Assembly (NCBI GenBank): GCA_029865665.1 | Contig: JARXAV010000334.1 | Location: forward strand, 1-10,095 | DNA from: Flectobacillus sp. | Lineage (GTDB): Bacteria; Bacteroidota; Bacteroidia; Cytophagales; Spirosomataceae | DNA: 10,095 bases | Direction: 5' to 3' | Part shown: positions 1 to 9,982 of the stretch, one piece after another | Position numbering within the stretch: the stretch's first letter is position 1 | How the letters are laid out: each line of letters starts with the position of its first letter | Translations under genes and position numbers: made by a program | Notes under the pieces: generated by a model | What the model saw: the letters and a program-made list of their open reading frames with translations, nothing else | Database searches by the model: none | What the model was told of the DNA's origin: nothing

Positions 1-95
1 GAGTGTGCAATCATGGCTAAATTGACATATTCACCTTCTGCAATGGCTTCTGATAATTCTACATTAATTTGATTTCCTTCTTCTTGTCCGTTCAT
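1..95 (-). CDS. DUF3467 domain protein, N-terminal part (gene runs off the window)
   Basis: The ATG at 95-93 opens a frame that stays open to the window edge, giving 31 complete codons (start MNGQEEGNQINVELSEAIAE). The core pattern of an Ile/Asn-rich strand, then ELSE, a short AEG turn, and a Tyr-x-Asn-Leu-Ala segment ending in Ile-x-His is what I recall for DUF3467, a family of small proteins (about 100 residues) common in Bacteroidota and often encoded directly after rpoC. No in-frame start lies nearby upstream, and a good promoter candidate ends about 30 bases before this ATG. The function of the family is not established; linkage to rpoC suggests, but does not show, a role tied to transcription. 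Only the N-terminus is visible, so the family call rests on about 30 residues. Confidence 0.75.
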   Translation of the reverse strand, partial: MNGQEEGNQINVELSEAIAEGEYVNLAMIAH

Positions 96-126
96 TGTTC
101 TAATGTGTTTGACTAATTTTCTTTCT

Positions 127-157
127 CAAATTTAACGAAAAACCTAAGCTATTCAAT
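127..157 (-). promoter_or_regulatory. Bacteroidota-type promoter candidate for the DUF3467 gene
   Basis: On the minus strand TAAATTTG (134-127) matches the Bacteroidota -7 element TAnnTTTG exactly. ATTG (157-154) lies 19 bases upstream, where the -33 element (TTTG or TTG) is expected. Transcription would begin around position 120, leaving a leader of about 25 nt before the ATG at 95. The site lies downstream of the rpoC terminator, so the DUF3467 gene would have its own transcript. Found by eye; no start-site data. Confidence 0.6.
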
Positions 158-283
158 GAATGCAATTGTGAATTTTGCATCTTGTTTTCGAATTAATGAA
201 TAACTTATACCCAAAACCTTCTATTTTATCATCAAAAATTACAAAATGATTCTTTTTCTATCTTTACTGCAAAAGTTAAAACA

Positions 284-322
284 AAAAAATACCGTTAGAA
301 ACGAATTCTAACGGTATTTTTT
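284..322 (-). terminator. Intrinsic terminator after rpoC, symmetrical
   Basis: An 11-bp perfect stem (290-300 with 306-316, arms TACCGTTAGAA and TTCTAACGGTA) has a 5-base loop and is flanked by A-run and T-run on either side (284-289 and 317-322). On the minus strand it lies 27 bases beyond the rpoC stop codon and ends in a U-run, so it should end the rpoB-rpoC transcript. The symmetry means it could also stop transcription arriving on the plus strand, though no plus-strand gene is seen in the window. Confidence 0.9.
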
Positions 323-349
323 AAAAAGCATCAAGCTTCAATTAGCTTA

Positions 350-3300
350 TTACGATACCCAACGAGCTTTACGATAGCCACCAACTTTATCAGCTGCTTT
401 GCTTTCTTTTGCTGTTTCTAGGGTTTGTAATTCTTCTTTCGAAGTCACTACGTAATCTGCATATTTACGAACACCTGTACCTGCTGGGATTAAGTGACCA
501 ACAATTACGTTTTCTTTCAAGCCATCTAAGGTATCAACTTTCGCACGGATAGATGCTTCAGATAATACTTTTGTTGTCTCTTGGAATGATGCCGCAGAGA
601 TGAATGAATCTGTACCTAACGACGCTTGTGTAATACCTTGTAAGTTTGGTTGCGAAACCGCAGGGTTTGCATCACGCACTTGAACAAGTTTCATATCACG
701 ACGTTTCAATGAAGAGTTTTCGTCTCTCAATGAACGAGCAGATACAATCATACCCACTTTCATTGTTTCTGAATCACCTGCATCTGTAACAACTTTCTTA
801 TCTAAGATTAAGTCATTCGCTTCACGTACTACAAAGCGGTCAACATTCTGACCATTCAAGAACATCGTATCACCCGATTCAACGATTTCAACTTTCTGCA
901 TCATCTGACGAACAATTGCCTCGATGTGCTTATCGTTGATTTTTACCCCTTGTAAACGGTAAACGTCCTGAATCTCATTTACTAAGTACTCTTGAACAGC
1001 AGTTGGCCCTTTGATAGACAAGATGTCTGAAGGCGTAATTGCTCCATCCGATAATGGCACACCTGCACGCACAAAGTCATTGTTTTGTACAAGGATGTGT
1101 TTCGATAATGGAACTAAGTATTTGCGTTCAGCACCGTCTTTCGCACGGATATAAATCTCACGGTTACCACGCTTGATACCACCTAATGTTACCACACCGT
1201 CAATTTCAGAAACGACAGCAGGGTTAGAAGGGTTACGAGCTTCAAATAATTCAGTTACACGTGGAAGACCCCCTGTAATATCACGAGTTTTACCCGCAGC
1301 ACGAGGAATTTTCGCTAAGATTTGACCTGGCTTAATTTTAGCACCATTGTCGATTGCTAGACGAGCTGCTACTGGTACGTTGTAAATAACAGGTTCTCCG
1401 TCTTTTACATTTACGATGATAGCAGGGTTTTTCGTTTTATCTTTCGATTCAATAATTACTTTTTCTCTTAACCCTGTTTGTTCATCGGCTTCTTCCTTAT
1501 AAGTAACGTTTTCCTCGATTGCATCGAATACGGCAATACCGTCCACTTCAGAAAGGATTACCGCATTATATGGATCCCAAGCACAAATTTCGTCTCCTTT
1601 AGCGATTGTTTGTCCGTCTTTCACACGTAAGAATGAACCGTAAGGAACGTTGTTTGCAATAAATACTTGGTTAGTATTGTTTGCGTTAACAATTTGAACC
1701 TCACCCGAACGACCCATAACGATATCCACTGGATTTCCATCTGGATCTATTGATGCTACGGTACGAACTTCTTCAAACTTAATGATACCGTCAAATTTCG
1801 CTTTGATAGCTGCATCTAAGGTAACGTTTTGGGCAGTACCCCCAACGTGGAATGTACGTAACGTCAACTGCGTACCTGGTTCACCAATTGATTGTGATGC
1901 CACAACCCCTACAGCTTCCCCGATACCTACCATTCTACCCGTCGAAAGGTTACGTCCATAACACTTAGCACAAACACCATTACGAGTTTCGCAAGTTAAT
2001 ACCGAACGCATTTCGATTGAGTCGATAGCCGTTTCATCTACGCTTAATGCTGCCTCATCACTGATTTCTTCACCAGCTTTGATTAACAACACACCTGTTA
2101 CTGGATCAATTACATCGTGAATAGCCACACGACCAACGATACGTTCTGATAACGGTTCGATGATTTCTTCGTTGTCTTTCAAGGCTGCAATCTGAATACC
2201 TCGTAATGTACCACAGTCATCTTCATTCACGATTACATCTTGAGCAACGTCATGTAAACGACGAGTTAAGTAACCCGCATCGGCTGTTTTCAAGGCTGTA
2301 TCGGCAAGACCTTTACGAGCACCGTGAGTTGAGATAAAGTATTCTAATACGTCAAGACCTTCTTTAAAGTTCGAAAGGATTGGGTTTTCGATGATTTCAC
2401 CTACCGAACCAGCTAAGTTCTTTTGAGGTTTCGCCATCAAACCACGCATACCACCTAACTGACGAATCTGCTCACGAGAACCACGAGCTCCAGAGTGCAT
2501 CATCATAAAGATGGCATTGAAACCTTGTTTGTCGTTCTCCATTTGCTTCATCAAGGTATCGGTGATTTTCGAGTTCACTTTCGTCCAGATGTCAATAACT
2601 GCATTATAACGTTCGTTATCCGTAATTAAACCCATTAAGTAGTTATCGGTTACGGTTGCCACGTCTTCTGTAGCTTTCTTAATCAATTCAGCCTTTTCTT
2701 CTGGAACGATGATGTCACCAATACCCATTGAAAGACCTCCTTTAAATGCCATTTGGTATCCTAATTCTTTGATATCATCCAAGAATTTCGCTGTACGAGA
2801 AACGCCAGAGATTTTGAATACCTTAGCAATAATTTGCTGTAACTTTTTCTTAGTTAACAACTCATTGATATATCCTACTTCTTCAGGAACACAAAGGTTG
2901 AATAAAATACGTCCAGCAACCGTTTCTACCATTTCAGCTTTTAACGTACCGTCATCTTGACGAACGTTTGCTTTTACAGTGATGTTAGCGTGTTTCGATA
3001 CTTTACCTTCGTTCATACCGATTACTACTTCCTCAAAACCGTAGAATTTCAAACCTTCACCTGGCACACGGTATTCTGGAGTATCTCTACGACCTTTCGT
3101 TACGTAGTATAATCCAAGAACCATATCCTGAGATGGTACCGTAATAGGAGCACCATTGGCAGGGTTCAAGATGTTGTGAGAACCCAACATTAATAAAGAG
3201 GCTTCCAAGATTGCTTCTTGTCCAAGTGGTACGTGTACCGCCATCTGGTCACCATCGAAATCGGCGTTAAATGCCGTACAAGTCAATGGGTGCAATTGGA

Positions 3301-4681
3301 TTGCTTTTCCTTCAATTAATTTAGGTTGGAATGCTTGGATACCTAAACGGTGTAGCGTAGGGGCACGGTTCAAGAGAACTGGGTGTCCTTTCATTACATT
3401 TTCCAAAATATCCCACACTACAGGGTCTTTTCTATCAACAATTTTCTTGGCAGATTTTACCGTTTTCACGATACCTCTTTCAATCAATTTTCTGATAACG
3501 AATGGTTTGAATAATTCGGCAGCCATATCTTTTGGCAAACCACATTCGTGCATTTTCAATTCAGGACCTACTACAATTACCGAACGACCAGAATAATCGA
3601 CACGTTTACCTAGTAAGTTTTGACGGAAACGTCCTTGCTTACCTTTCAACATATCAGAAAGGGATTTCAAGGCACGGTTACCTTCTGAACGAACCGCATT
3701 TACTTTACGAGAGTTATCGAATAATGAATCGACAGCCTCTTGTAACATACGTTTTTCGTTACGTAAGATTACCTCTGGAGCTTTGATTTCGATCAAACGC
3801 TTCAAACGGTTGTTACGGATAATCACACGACGGTACAAGTCATTTAAGTCAGATGTAGCGAAACGACCACCATCTAAAGGCACAAGCGGACGTAATTCTG
3901 GTGGAATTACTGGAACCATCTTGATAACCATCCATTCTGGTTTGTTCTCGATACGAGTACCTGCTTCACGGAACGCTTCTACTACTTTCAAACGTTTCAA
4001 GGCTTCTGCCTTACGTTGTTGAGAAGTATCGTTTGCCGCTGCATGACGTAAGCTATATGACAAGTCATCTAAGTGACTACGTTTCAATAACATTTCCAAA
4101 GCCTCAGCACCCATCTTAGCGATAAATTTCTGAGGGTCTTCGTCAGGAAGTAATTGGTTTTCACGAGGCAATTTGTCAACGATGTCCAAATATTCGTCTT
4201 CTGTTAAGAAGTCCATTTTGTTCACACCGTCTTCTTCTTTAACCCCAGCTTGTACTACGACATATCTTTCGTAGTAAATAACTTGATCCAATTTTTTTGT
4301 AGAAAGACCTAACAAGTAACCAATTTTGTTAGGTAAGCTACGGAAGTACCAGATGTGTGCAACAGGAACAACCAATTCGATGTGTCCCATACGCTCACGA
4401 CGTACTTTTTTCTCAGTAACCTCCACACCACAACGGTCGCAGATGATACCTTTATAGCGAATACGCTTGTATTTACCGCAGTGACATTCCCAGTCTTTCG
4501 TTGGACCGAAGATTCGCTCACAGAACAAACCACCCATTTCTGGTTTGTAAGTTCTATAGTTGATTGTTTCTGGTTGAGTAACCTCACCGTGTGAACCCTC
4601 AAGGATTGACTCTGGTGATGCCAACGAGATAGTTACTTTTTGGAAGTCACTATTTAATTTTCTATTCTTTTTGAATGACAT
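350..4681 (-). CDS. rpoC: DNA-directed RNA polymerase subunit beta-prime
   Basis: This is the 1443-residue catalytic subunit of RNA polymerase, which holds the active-site magnesium in the cytoplasmic core enzyme. Visible landmarks in order: N-terminal zinc site Cys66, Cys68, Cys81, Cys84; the lid/rudder region around 351-373; the absolutely conserved NADFDGD at 472-478 with metal ligands Asp474, Asp476, Asp478; bridge helix about 722-752; second zinc site Cys823, Cys897, Cys904, Cys907; first half of the trigger loop about 924-948 with His945; a large insert (about 950-1130) corresponding to the SI3 sandwich-barrel hybrid domains; the second trigger-loop part near [18 protein letters not shown] (1132-1149); and the C-terminal clamp segment near 1349-1373. 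Start ATG at 4681 gives the expected N-terminus (MSFKKN); length is normal for Bacteroidota and the frame is unbroken. It lies 53 bp after an acyltransferase gene rather than directly after rpoB. I see no promoter motif in that gap. Confidence 0.99.
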   Translation of the reverse strand: MSFKKNRKLNSDFQKVTISLASPESILEGSHGEVTQPETINYRTYKPEMGGLFCERIFGPTKDWECHCGKYKRIRYKGIICDRCGVEVTEKKVRRERMGHIELVVPVAHIWYFRSLPNKIGYLLGLSTKKLDQVIYYERYVVVQAGVKEEDGVNKMDFLTEDEYLDIVDKLPRENQLLPDEDPQKFIAKMGAEALEMLLKRSHLDDLSYSLRHAAANDTSQQRKAEALKRLKVVEAFREAGTRIENKPEWMVIKMVPVIPPELRPLVPLDGGRFATSDLNDLYRRVIIRNNRLKRLIEIKAPEVILRNEKRMLQEAVDSLFDNSRKVNAVRSEGNRALKSLSDMLKGKQGRFRQNLLGKRVDYSGRSVIVVGPELKMHECGLPKDMAAELFKPFVIRKLIERGIVKTVKSAKKIVDRKDPVVWDILENVMKGHPVLLNRAPTLHRLGIQAFQPKLIEGKAIQLHPLTCTAFNADFDGDQMAVHVPLGQEAILEASLLMLGSHNILNPANGAPITVPSQDMVLGLYYVTKGRRDTPEYRVPGEGLKFYGFEEVVIGMNEGKVSKHANITVKANVRQDDGTLKAEMVETVAGRILFNLCVPEEVGYINELLTKKKLQQIIAKVFKISGVSRTAKFLDDIKELGYQMAFKGGLSMGIGDIIVPEEKAELIKKATEDVATVTDNYLMGLITDNERYNAVIDIWTKVNSKITDTLMKQMENDKQGFNAIFMMMHSGARGSREQIRQLGGMRGLMAKPQKNLAGSVGEIIENPILSNFKEGLDVLEYFISTHGARKGLADTALKTADAGYLTRRLHDVAQDVIVNEDDCGTLRGIQIAALKDNEEIIEPLSERIVGRVAIHDVIDPVTGVLLIKAGEEISDEAALSVDETAIDSIEMRSVLTCETRNGVCAKCYGRNLSTGRMVGIGEAVGVVASQSIGEPGTQLTLRTFHVGGTAQNVTLDAAIKAKFDGIIKFEEVRTVASIDPDGNPVDIVMGRSGEVQIVNANNTNQVFIANNVPYGSFLRVKDGQTIAKGDEICAWDPYNAVILSEVDGIAVFDAIEENVTYKEEADEQTGLREKVIIESKDKTKNPAIIVNVKDGEPVIYNVPVAARLAIDNGAKIKPGQILAKIPRAAGKTRDITGGLPRVTELFEARNPSNPAVVSEIDGVVTLGGIKRGNREIYIRAKDGAERKYLVPLSKHILVQNNDFVRAGVPLSDGAITPSDILSIKGPTAVQEYLVNEIQDVYRLQGVKINDKHIEAIVRQMMQKVEIVESGDTMFLNGQNVDRFVVREANDLILDKKVVTDAGDSETMKVGMIVSARSLRDENSSLKRRDMKLVQVRDANPAVSQPNLQGITQASLGTDSFISAASFQETTKVLSEASIRAKVDTLDGLKENVIVGHLIPAGTGVRKYADYVVTSKEELQTLETAKESKAADKVGGYRKARWVS

Positions 4682-4734
4682 TTTCGAGTATGTTTGTAAT
4701 GAAAATGGTTCTATTGATTATTTGAAAGTCTAGT

Positions 4735-5772
4735 CTAGCTAGTAAACATCTTGGAAATACCTTTATGTAAGGGTTTCTCGTAGAATTGATACACCAGAAC
4801 AGACACTGTTACACTTAGTAAGACAAATACCAAAAAGTTGATATTCGTATTCAGCATTCCATACCTTGCGAACAGTCGCTCTGAAATCGCAGCTAATGAA
4901 CCCTGTAACAAATAAAGAGCATAACTTGCTTTACCTAAAAGTACCAGAAAGTCCCGTTTAAAATATTTTACGGTGAAGTTCTCGTAAGTAGAAGCAAAAT
5001 AGATGAACAATAGATAATGGGGTACTTGTAATGATTCAAAACCAAAATGAGGTTTGCCTATTAGTTCGCTTATAATTACACCTAACAATATCCAGTTACT
5101 AATACGACTCCATTGTTCGATGTTGGAAGCAGTTTTCTTAAACAAAAATGCCAGACAAACACCTAAAAGAAACGTTGGAGTATGTAATACAGGATGTAAG
5201 CGTAAATAAAAACGCTGTTCGTTTAGTAAAATAAAGATGACATACATGGCAATCTGAGTAACTGCCCAGAGAATCATCATTGATTTCAAAATTTTACTAG
5301 CCTCCCATTTCCTAATATAGCCTACACAAAAAGGGAACAATACATAGAAAAAAGCTTCGCACGAAAGCGACCATGATGGAAAATTGATAACACTGGTATC
5401 AAACCACCCTTGCAATAAGGTCACATTCAAAAAAATACTTGCTGTACTATATCGTATTGTTCTTGTTGCGTAATACTCAATGGCTAAACTCAATACTAAA
5501 GCGAACAGATACACTGGATAAATCCGAGCAAAACGAGCAACGAAATACTTTTTCAACTCTGTTGCCCCTAATGTCTGAAACCGATCATAATAACTAATGC
5601 CTAACACAAATCCAGAGAGTGTAAAAAAATACGACACTGCAAAAAAATTGTGAAACAACGGCACAAACCAATTATCATTTACAAGCTCAACTGGTTTAAA
5701 ATGAGAAACCAATATAATAAAAGCAGATATAAATCGTGTAAATGTTAATTGTTCTAGTCTTAAAGGTTTCAT
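4735..5772 (-). CDS. Family 3 membrane acyltransferase (OafA/NodX-like) located between rpoB and rpoC
   Basis: A 345-residue, strongly hydrophobic protein with the pattern of acyltransferase family 3 (PF01757), integral membrane enzymes that move acyl groups, commonly acetyl, onto sugars of surface polysaccharides or other exported molecules. Motifs: His24 at the end of the first membrane segment (family catalytic His position), FFTLSGFVLG at 49-58, RFARIYPVYL at 80-89, SWSLSCEAFFYVLFP at 133-147 with Glu139, a Pro-rich RLHPVLHTPTFLLG at 191-204, SYALYLLQ at 283-290 and YEKPLHKG at 331-338. About ten hydrophobic segments are evident; length is normal, with no extra SGNH domain. The ATG at 5772 is the first start after an in-frame TAG at 5793-5791. 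It follows rpoB by 105 bp and precedes rpoC by 53 bp on the same strand. One sampled row of its sequence (5401-5460) is more A+T-rich than sampled rpoB sequence. The acceptor substrate cannot be told from sequence. I infer a recent insertion, probably riding on rpoB transcription. Confidence 0.93.
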   Translation of the reverse strand: MKPLRLEQLTFTRFISAFIILVSHFKPVELVNDNWFVPLFHNFFAVSYFFTLSGFVLGISYYDRFQTLGATELKKYFVARFARIYPVYLFALVLSLAIEYYATRTIRYSTASIFLNVTLLQGWFDTSVINFPSWSLSCEAFFYVLFPFCVGYIRKWEASKILKSMMILWAVTQIAMYVIFILLNEQRFYLRLHPVLHTPTFLLGVCLAFLFKKTASNIEQWSRISNWILLGVIISELIGKPHFGFESLQVPHYLLFIYFASTYENFTVKYFKRDFLVLLGKASYALYLLQGSLAAISERLFARYGMLNTNINFLVFVLLSVTVSVLVYQFYEKPLHKGISKMFTS

Positions 5773-5823
5773 ACAATCGGTTTTAAATACCTATTCAATC
5801 AGTTGGTGAATCATACATCAGTC

Positions 5824-5863
5824 AATTTATAGGATGTTACATTCTTATAACACCCTATAAATT
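5824..5863 (-). other. Hairpin just after the rpoB stop codon, without U-run
   Basis: Arms 5824-5839 and 5848-5863 form a 16-bp stem with an 8-base loop. On the plus strand one pair is an A/C mismatch, but on the minus-strand RNA it becomes a G-U pair, so the helix is continuous only in the rpoB-sense transcript. It begins 14 bases after the rpoB stop. What follows on the RNA is AAUUGACUGAU-like sequence rather than a U-run, so it does not look like a standard intrinsic terminator. It could protect the rpoB 3' end, mark a processing site, or partly reduce transcription into the acyltransferase and rpoC. Confidence 0.55.
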
Positions 5864-5877
5864 TCCTTATCTAGTTA

Positions 5878-8800
5878 TTACTCTAATGTAATTTCCAATG
5901 CTAAACCTCTCAATTCGTGAATCAATACGTTGAATGATTCTGGAATTCCTGGTTTCGGCATACTTTCTCCTTTAACGATTGCTTCGTAAGCCTTAGCACG
6001 ACCTACCACGTCATCAGATTTAACCGTCAAGATTTCTTGTAAGATATTCGCTGCACCAAATGCTTCTAATGCCCAAACCTCCATTTCACCAAAACGCTGA
6101 CCACCGAATTGAGCTTTACCACCCAATGGTTGTTGTGTAATTAATGAGTATGGTCCGATTGAACGTGCGTGCATTTTATCATCAACCAAGTGACCTAATT
6201 TCAACATATAGATAATACCTACTGTAATTGGTTGGTCAAACATTTCTCCTGTTAAACCATTGTACAAGTAAGTACGTCCCCATGCTGGAATACCTGCCTC
6301 AGCTAATTCTTTTGCAACTTCGTCTTCTGTAGCACCATCGAAGATTGGAGAAGCGTATTTTCTGCCTAGTTTTTGACCAGCCCAAGCCAATACGGTTTCA
6401 TAAATCTGACCGATGTTCATACGTGAAGGTACCCCTAGTGGGTTCAACACGATTTCTACTGGAGTTCCATCTTCCAAGAATGGCATGTCTTCATCACGTA
6501 CAATACGAGCTACTACCCCTTTGTTACCGTGACGACCCGCCATCTTATCACCTACTTTCAATTTACGTTTCTTAGCAATATATACTTTCGCTAATTTCAC
6601 GATACCTGCTGGCAATTCGTCTCCAACTTCTAATGTAAAACGCTCACGTTTGTAACGTCCTACGATTTCGTTACGACGAACATTGTAGTTTTTCACTAAA
6701 GCCAACAATAAGGCATTCGTTGAATCGTCTTCCGTAGCATTTTCCAAAATTAAGTCAGCCAATAAGTTAGCCTCCTCTGGAACACTGTACGAACTATCGT
6801 CACGATATAAGTTTTTCGCAGGGAATAAAGCATCTACAATGTTACGTTCTGATAATTTCGTTCCATTTTCGATGATTACTGTACCAAATTTGTGTTTGAT
6901 ACCTCCGCTGATTTTGCCGTCTAACAATTCAACCATTTTACGAATCATCACCGAACGAATCGCTGTTAAATCGTGGCTTAGTTTTTTCGTTAGAACAACT
7001 AATTCTTTCTTCGCTTTATCACGCTCGTCTTTATCTTTCTTAGGACGACTGAACAATTTCGTATCAATAACAACCCCTTTCAACGATGGAGGTGCTTTCT
7101 TCGAAGCATCTTTCACGTCGCCAGCTTTGTCACCAAAGATTGCACGTAATAATTTTTCTTCTGGTGTTGGATCAGATTCTCCTTTTGGTGTGATTTTACC
7201 AATCAAGATATCTCCTTCTTTCACTTCAGAACCAACACGGATAACTCCGTTTTCGTCTAAGTTCTTAACCGTTTCTTCTGCAACGTTTGGAATCTCAGCG
7301 GTTAATTCTTCTTCACCACGTTTTGTATCACGAACTTCTAATTCAAATTCTTCGATGTGAATCGATGTAAAAATATCGTCACGAACAACTTTCTCAGAAA
7401 TTACAATCGCATCTTCAAAGTTATATCCTTGCCAAGGCATGAAGGCAACTTTCATGTTACGACCTAATGCCAATTCTCCTTGTTGAGTTGCATAACCTTC
7501 ACAAAGAGCCTGACCTGTTTTCACACGTTGTCCTTTTCTTACGATTGGCTTCAAGTTAATCGTTGTATCTTGGTTGGTACGACGGAACTTGATTAACGGA
7601 TATTCTTTTGTATCTCCATCAAAGCTCACCAAATATTGTTCTGGTGTCATGTCGTATTTCACAACAATTTTGATTGAGTCAACATAAACGATTTCACCGT
7701 TTCCTTCTGCTACTACTAACGTACGAGAATCTAGTGCTACGCTTTCTTCTAAACCTGTACCTACGATTGGGTTTTCAGGACGTAATAAAGGTACGGCCTG
7801 ACGTTGCATGTTGGATCCCATCAAGGCACGGTTGGCATCATCATGCTCCAAGAAAGGAATCAATGAAGCGGCAACCGATACAATTTGGTTTGGAGCAATA
7901 TCCATCAACTGTGCATCACTTGGATCCACACGTGGGAAGTCACCCTCAAAACGTGCTTTTACACGATTCGATTCAAATGCACCTGTTTCGTCATAAATAG
8001 CATTAGCCTGAACGATGTTCTTACCATCTTCTTCTTCTGCCGTCATGTAGGTTACTTCGTCAATCACTACTTTACCGTCTTTAATCGTACGATAAGGAGT
8101 TTCGATAAAGCCCATTGAGTTGATTTTTGCGTGAACGCAAAGTGATGAAATCAAACCAATGTTTGGACCCTCTGGCGTTTCAATCGTACAAAGACGACCG
8201 TAGTGCGTATAGTGAACGTCACGAACCTCAAAACCTGCACGCTCACGAGATAGACCACCTGGCCCTAGTGCCGAAAGACGACGCTTGTGCGTAATCTCTG
8301 CCAATGGGTTAGTCTGATCCATGAATTGTGATAACTGGTTCGTTCCGAAGAATGAGTTAATTACCGACGATAAGGTACGTGCGTTAATCAAATCAACTGG
8401 CTTAAAGTCTTCGTTATCACGAACGTTCATACGTTCTTTGATGGTACGAGCCATACGAGCTAAACCAACACCAAACTGAGCGTATAATTGTTCACCAACT
8501 GTACGAACACGACGGTTTGACAAGTGGTCAATATCATCGACAACGGCTTTAGAGTTGATTAGACCGATTAAGTATTTTACGATAGAGATAATATCTGCTT
8601 TCGTTAATACTTTCGTTTCCATCGGAATATCATGACCCAATTTCTTGTTGATACGGTAACGACCAACTTCTCCTAAATCATAACGTTTGTCAGAGAAGAA
8701 CAAGTTTTGGATAATGTCACGAGCAGTTTGTTCATCTGGAGCCTCTGTGTTACGTAATTGACGGTAGATTTGTTCAACCGCTTCTTTCTCAGAGTTTGAT

Positions 8801-9747
8801 GAATCTTTTTGTAACGTATTATAGATGATGTTATAATCGTTCACGTTCATATCTTCTTTGTGAAGAATGATTGTGTCCAAACCTGCATCTAAAATCGTTT
8901 GAATATCGTCTGAAGAGATGGTAGAATCACGTTCTAACAATACTTCGTTACGGTCAATAGAAACTACTTCACCTGTATCTTCATCTACGAAATCTTCTTG
9001 CCATGAGCGTAAAACCCTTGCAGCTAAACGACGACCAACTGCTTTTTTCAAGTTTGTTGGATCCGCTTTGATTTCTTCAGAAAGACCAAATAAATCTAAG
9101 ATTTCTTTATCTGAACCGTATCCAATAGCACGTAACAAGGTTGTTACAGGGAACTTTTTCTTACGGTCGATATAAGCATACATGACGTTGTTAACGTCTG
9201 TTGCGAATTCAATCCAAGAACCTTTGAAAGGAATGATACGAGCAGAATATAATTTCGTACCATTTGTGTGACGGCTCTGAGAGAAGAATACCCCTGGAGA
9301 ACGGTGTAATTGAGAAACAATAACACGTTCAGCTCCGTTGATTACGAACGAACCACGTTCGGTCATATAAGGGATATTTCCTAAGAATACCTCTTGTTCG
9401 ATTGTTTCGAAATCCTCGTTATCGTCGTCATTACAAATCAAACGAAGTTTCGCTTTTAATGGAACTGAATAGGTAAGACCACGGTCAATACACTCATCAA
9501 CTGAGTATTTTGGAGGGTCAACCGAATAATCGATAAATTCAAGGACAAAGTTTTCACGAGAATCCGCAATTGGGAAGTTCTCAGCAAATACTTTAAATAA
9601 ACCCTCGTCATTACGATTCTCGGCAGGAGTTTCTAATTGGAAGAACTCCTGAAATGACTTTACCTGAATATCCAAGAAATCTGGATATTTAAGTAGATTC
9701 TGCACTTTAGCAAAAGAAATTCTGCCTGTGTGTGTCAAGTGTGCCAA
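5878..9747 (-). CDS. rpoB: DNA-directed RNA polymerase subunit beta, TTG start
   Basis: The 1289-residue beta subunit forms one side of the polymerase cleft and binds rifampicin. Landmarks: protrusion start near 8-40 (GRISFAKV, then [16 protein letters not shown]); lobe with the [16 protein letters not shown] segment at 137-152; rifampicin pocket at 468-498 with Ser473, Gln474, Asp477, His487, Arg490, Ser492 and Leu494, all the drug-sensitive residues; GYNFEDAI at 774-781 near the active site; [14 protein letters not shown] at 1064-1077 with conserved Lys1068 and Lys1076; C-terminal clamp [16 protein letters not shown] at 1214-1229. A lineage insert rich in Lys/Asp lies about 890-975 in the flap area. 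No ATG exists between the in-frame TAG (9771-9769) and the conserved region: TTG at 9747 gives [12 protein letters not shown], and a second TTG at 9738 would shorten the protein by three residues. Length and C-terminus are normal for Bacteroidota. Expected upstream neighbour rplL is not recognisable in the window. Confidence 0.98.
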   Translation of the reverse strand: MAHLTHTGRISFAKVQNLLKYPDFLDIQVKSFQEFFQLETPAENRNDEGLFKVFAENFPIADSRENFVLEFIDYSVDPPKYSVDECIDRGLTYSVPLKAKLRLICNDDDNEDFETIEQEVFLGNIPYMTERGSFVINGAERVIVSQLHRSPGVFFSQSRHTNGTKLYSARIIPFKGSWIEFATDVNNVMYAYIDRKKKFPVTTLLRAIGYGSDKEILDLFGLSEEIKADPTNLKKAVGRRLAARVLRSWQEDFVDEDTGEVVSIDRNEVLLERDSTISSDDIQTILDAGLDTIILHKEDMNVNDYNIIYNTLQKDSSNSEKEAVEQIYRQLRNTEAPDEQTARDIIQNLFFSDKRYDLGEVGRYRINKKLGHDIPMETKVLTKADIISIVKYLIGLINSKAVVDDIDHLSNRRVRTVGEQLYAQFGVGLARMARTIKERMNVRDNEDFKPVDLINARTLSSVINSFFGTNQLSQFMDQTNPLAEITHKRRLSALGPGGLSRERAGFEVRDVHYTHYGRLCTIETPEGPNIGLISSLCVHAKINSMGFIETPYRTIKDGKVVIDEVTYMTAEEEDGKNIVQANAIYDETGAFESNRVKARFEGDFPRVDPSDAQLMDIAPNQIVSVAASLIPFLEHDDANRALMGSNMQRQAVPLLRPENPIVGTGLEESVALDSRTLVVAEGNGEIVYVDSIKIVVKYDMTPEQYLVSFDGDTKEYPLIKFRRTNQDTTINLKPIVRKGQRVKTGQALCEGYATQQGELALGRNMKVAFMPWQGYNFEDAIVISEKVVRDDIFTSIHIEEFELEVRDTKRGEEELTAEIPNVAEETVKNLDENGVIRVGSEVKEGDILIGKITPKGESDPTPEEKLLRAIFGDKAGDVKDASKKAPPSLKGVVIDTKLFSRPKKDKDERDKAKKELVVLTKKLSHDLTAIRSVMIRKMVELLDGKISGGIKHKFGTVIIENGTKLSERNIVDALFPAKNLYRDDSSYSVPEEANLLADLILENATEDDSTNALLLALVKNYNVRRNEIVGRYKRERFTLEVGDELPAGIVKLAKVYIAKKRKLKVGDKMAGRHGNKGVVARIVRDEDMPFLEDGTPVEIVLNPLGVPSRMNIGQIYETVLAWAGQKLGRKYASPIFDGATEDEVAKELAEAGIPAWGRTYLYNGLTGEMFDQPITVGIIYMLKLGHLVDDKMHARSIGPYSLITQQPLGGKAQFGGQRFGEMEVWALEAFGAANILQEILTVKSDDVVGRAKAYEAIVKGESMPKPGIPESFNVLIHELRGLALEITLE

Positions 9748-9798
9748 GGTTGCTAAATTTTGAAGTTTCTAATTATTGTTTATCCGTCAATTGAGTAC

Positions 9799-9818
9799 GT
9801 TTGTTGTTGAAAACAAAC
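9799..9818 (-). other. Leader hairpin close to the rpoB start
   Basis: Seven perfectly paired bases (9799-9805 with 9812-9818; GTTTGTT and AACAAAC) enclose a 6-base loop. It sits about 50 bases before the TTG start in the proposed rpoB leader. A+T-rich and therefore of modest stability; it may only reflect composition. Confidence 0.35.
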
Positions 9819-9839
9819 CCTAAAAATCAACCAATAAAG

Positions 9840-9852
9840 GGCGAATTTCGCC
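9840..9852 (-). other. Compact GC-rich palindrome in the rpoB leader
   Basis: GGCGAATTTCGCC is a 13-base palindrome with a single central base, allowing a stem of 5 bp with a 3-base loop. It follows the U-run of the attenuator-like hairpin by two bases on the minus strand. It is the most GC-rich element of this non-coding region, and no U-run follows it, so it is not a terminator by itself. It could be an RNA structure or a DNA-binding site. Confidence 0.45.
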
Positions 9853-9854
9853 AC

Positions 9855-9912
9855 AAAAAAGGAAGCCTCGTAGATGTGAGTAGAATGATTCCCTTTGCTA
9901 TTCTTCCTACGA
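9855..9912 (-). promoter_or_regulatory. Attenuator-like region in the rpoB leader
   Basis: Two alternative pairings compete for the same bases. Pairing A: TCGTAG at 9868-9873 with CTACGA at 9907-9912, plus an inner stem AGAAT at 9882-9886 with ATTCT at 9900-9904. Pairing B: AGGAAG at 9860-9865 with CTTCCT at 9903-9908, or an inner 8-bp version, 9857-9864 with 9889-9896 including one G-U pair. B is directly followed on the minus strand by a U-run (9860-9855), as in an intrinsic terminator. Because A and B share 9903-9908, they cannot both form. This is the general design of a transcription attenuator, but the stems are short and the loops long, so the reading is tentative. It could instead be the terminator of an upstream gene. 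Confidence 0.4.
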
Positions 9913-9982
9913 AAAAAGAAAGTGTTTCAGAATCAACTACTTATTAACCATGAAGTACAATCACTGGTATTACAATAGCCCA

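Noticed and set aside
2230..2265. Any deletion in the RpoC active-site or zinc motifs
   Set aside because: All eight zinc cysteines and the three metal-binding aspartates were located. Leu941 in the trigger loop, in place of E. coli Met932, seems a common variant.
4309..4602. Minus-strand frame of 97 codons overlapping the 5' part of rpoC
   Set aside because: It is a shifted frame of rpoC, overlapping its first zinc site region; the product shows no family pattern.
4735..5772. Insertion sequence or mobile element carrying the acyltransferase
   Set aside because: No transposase, integrase, terminal inverted repeats or tRNA attachment site is visible around the gene.
6839..7360. Plus-strand open frame of 173 codons inside rpoB
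   Set aside because: It lies wholly antisense to the well-conserved rpoB frame, the product is Ser/Phe/Asn-rich with no recognisable motif, and no promoter or start context supports it. Other plus-strand frames within rpoB and rpoC were rejected for the same reason.
8266..8343. Possible rifampicin resistance substitutions in RpoB
   Set aside because: Asp477, His487, Arg490 and Ser492 (E. coli 516, 526, 529, 531) are all the usual sensitive residues. The differences from E. coli (Thr479, Ala483, Leu491) are at positions I do not know as resistance sites.
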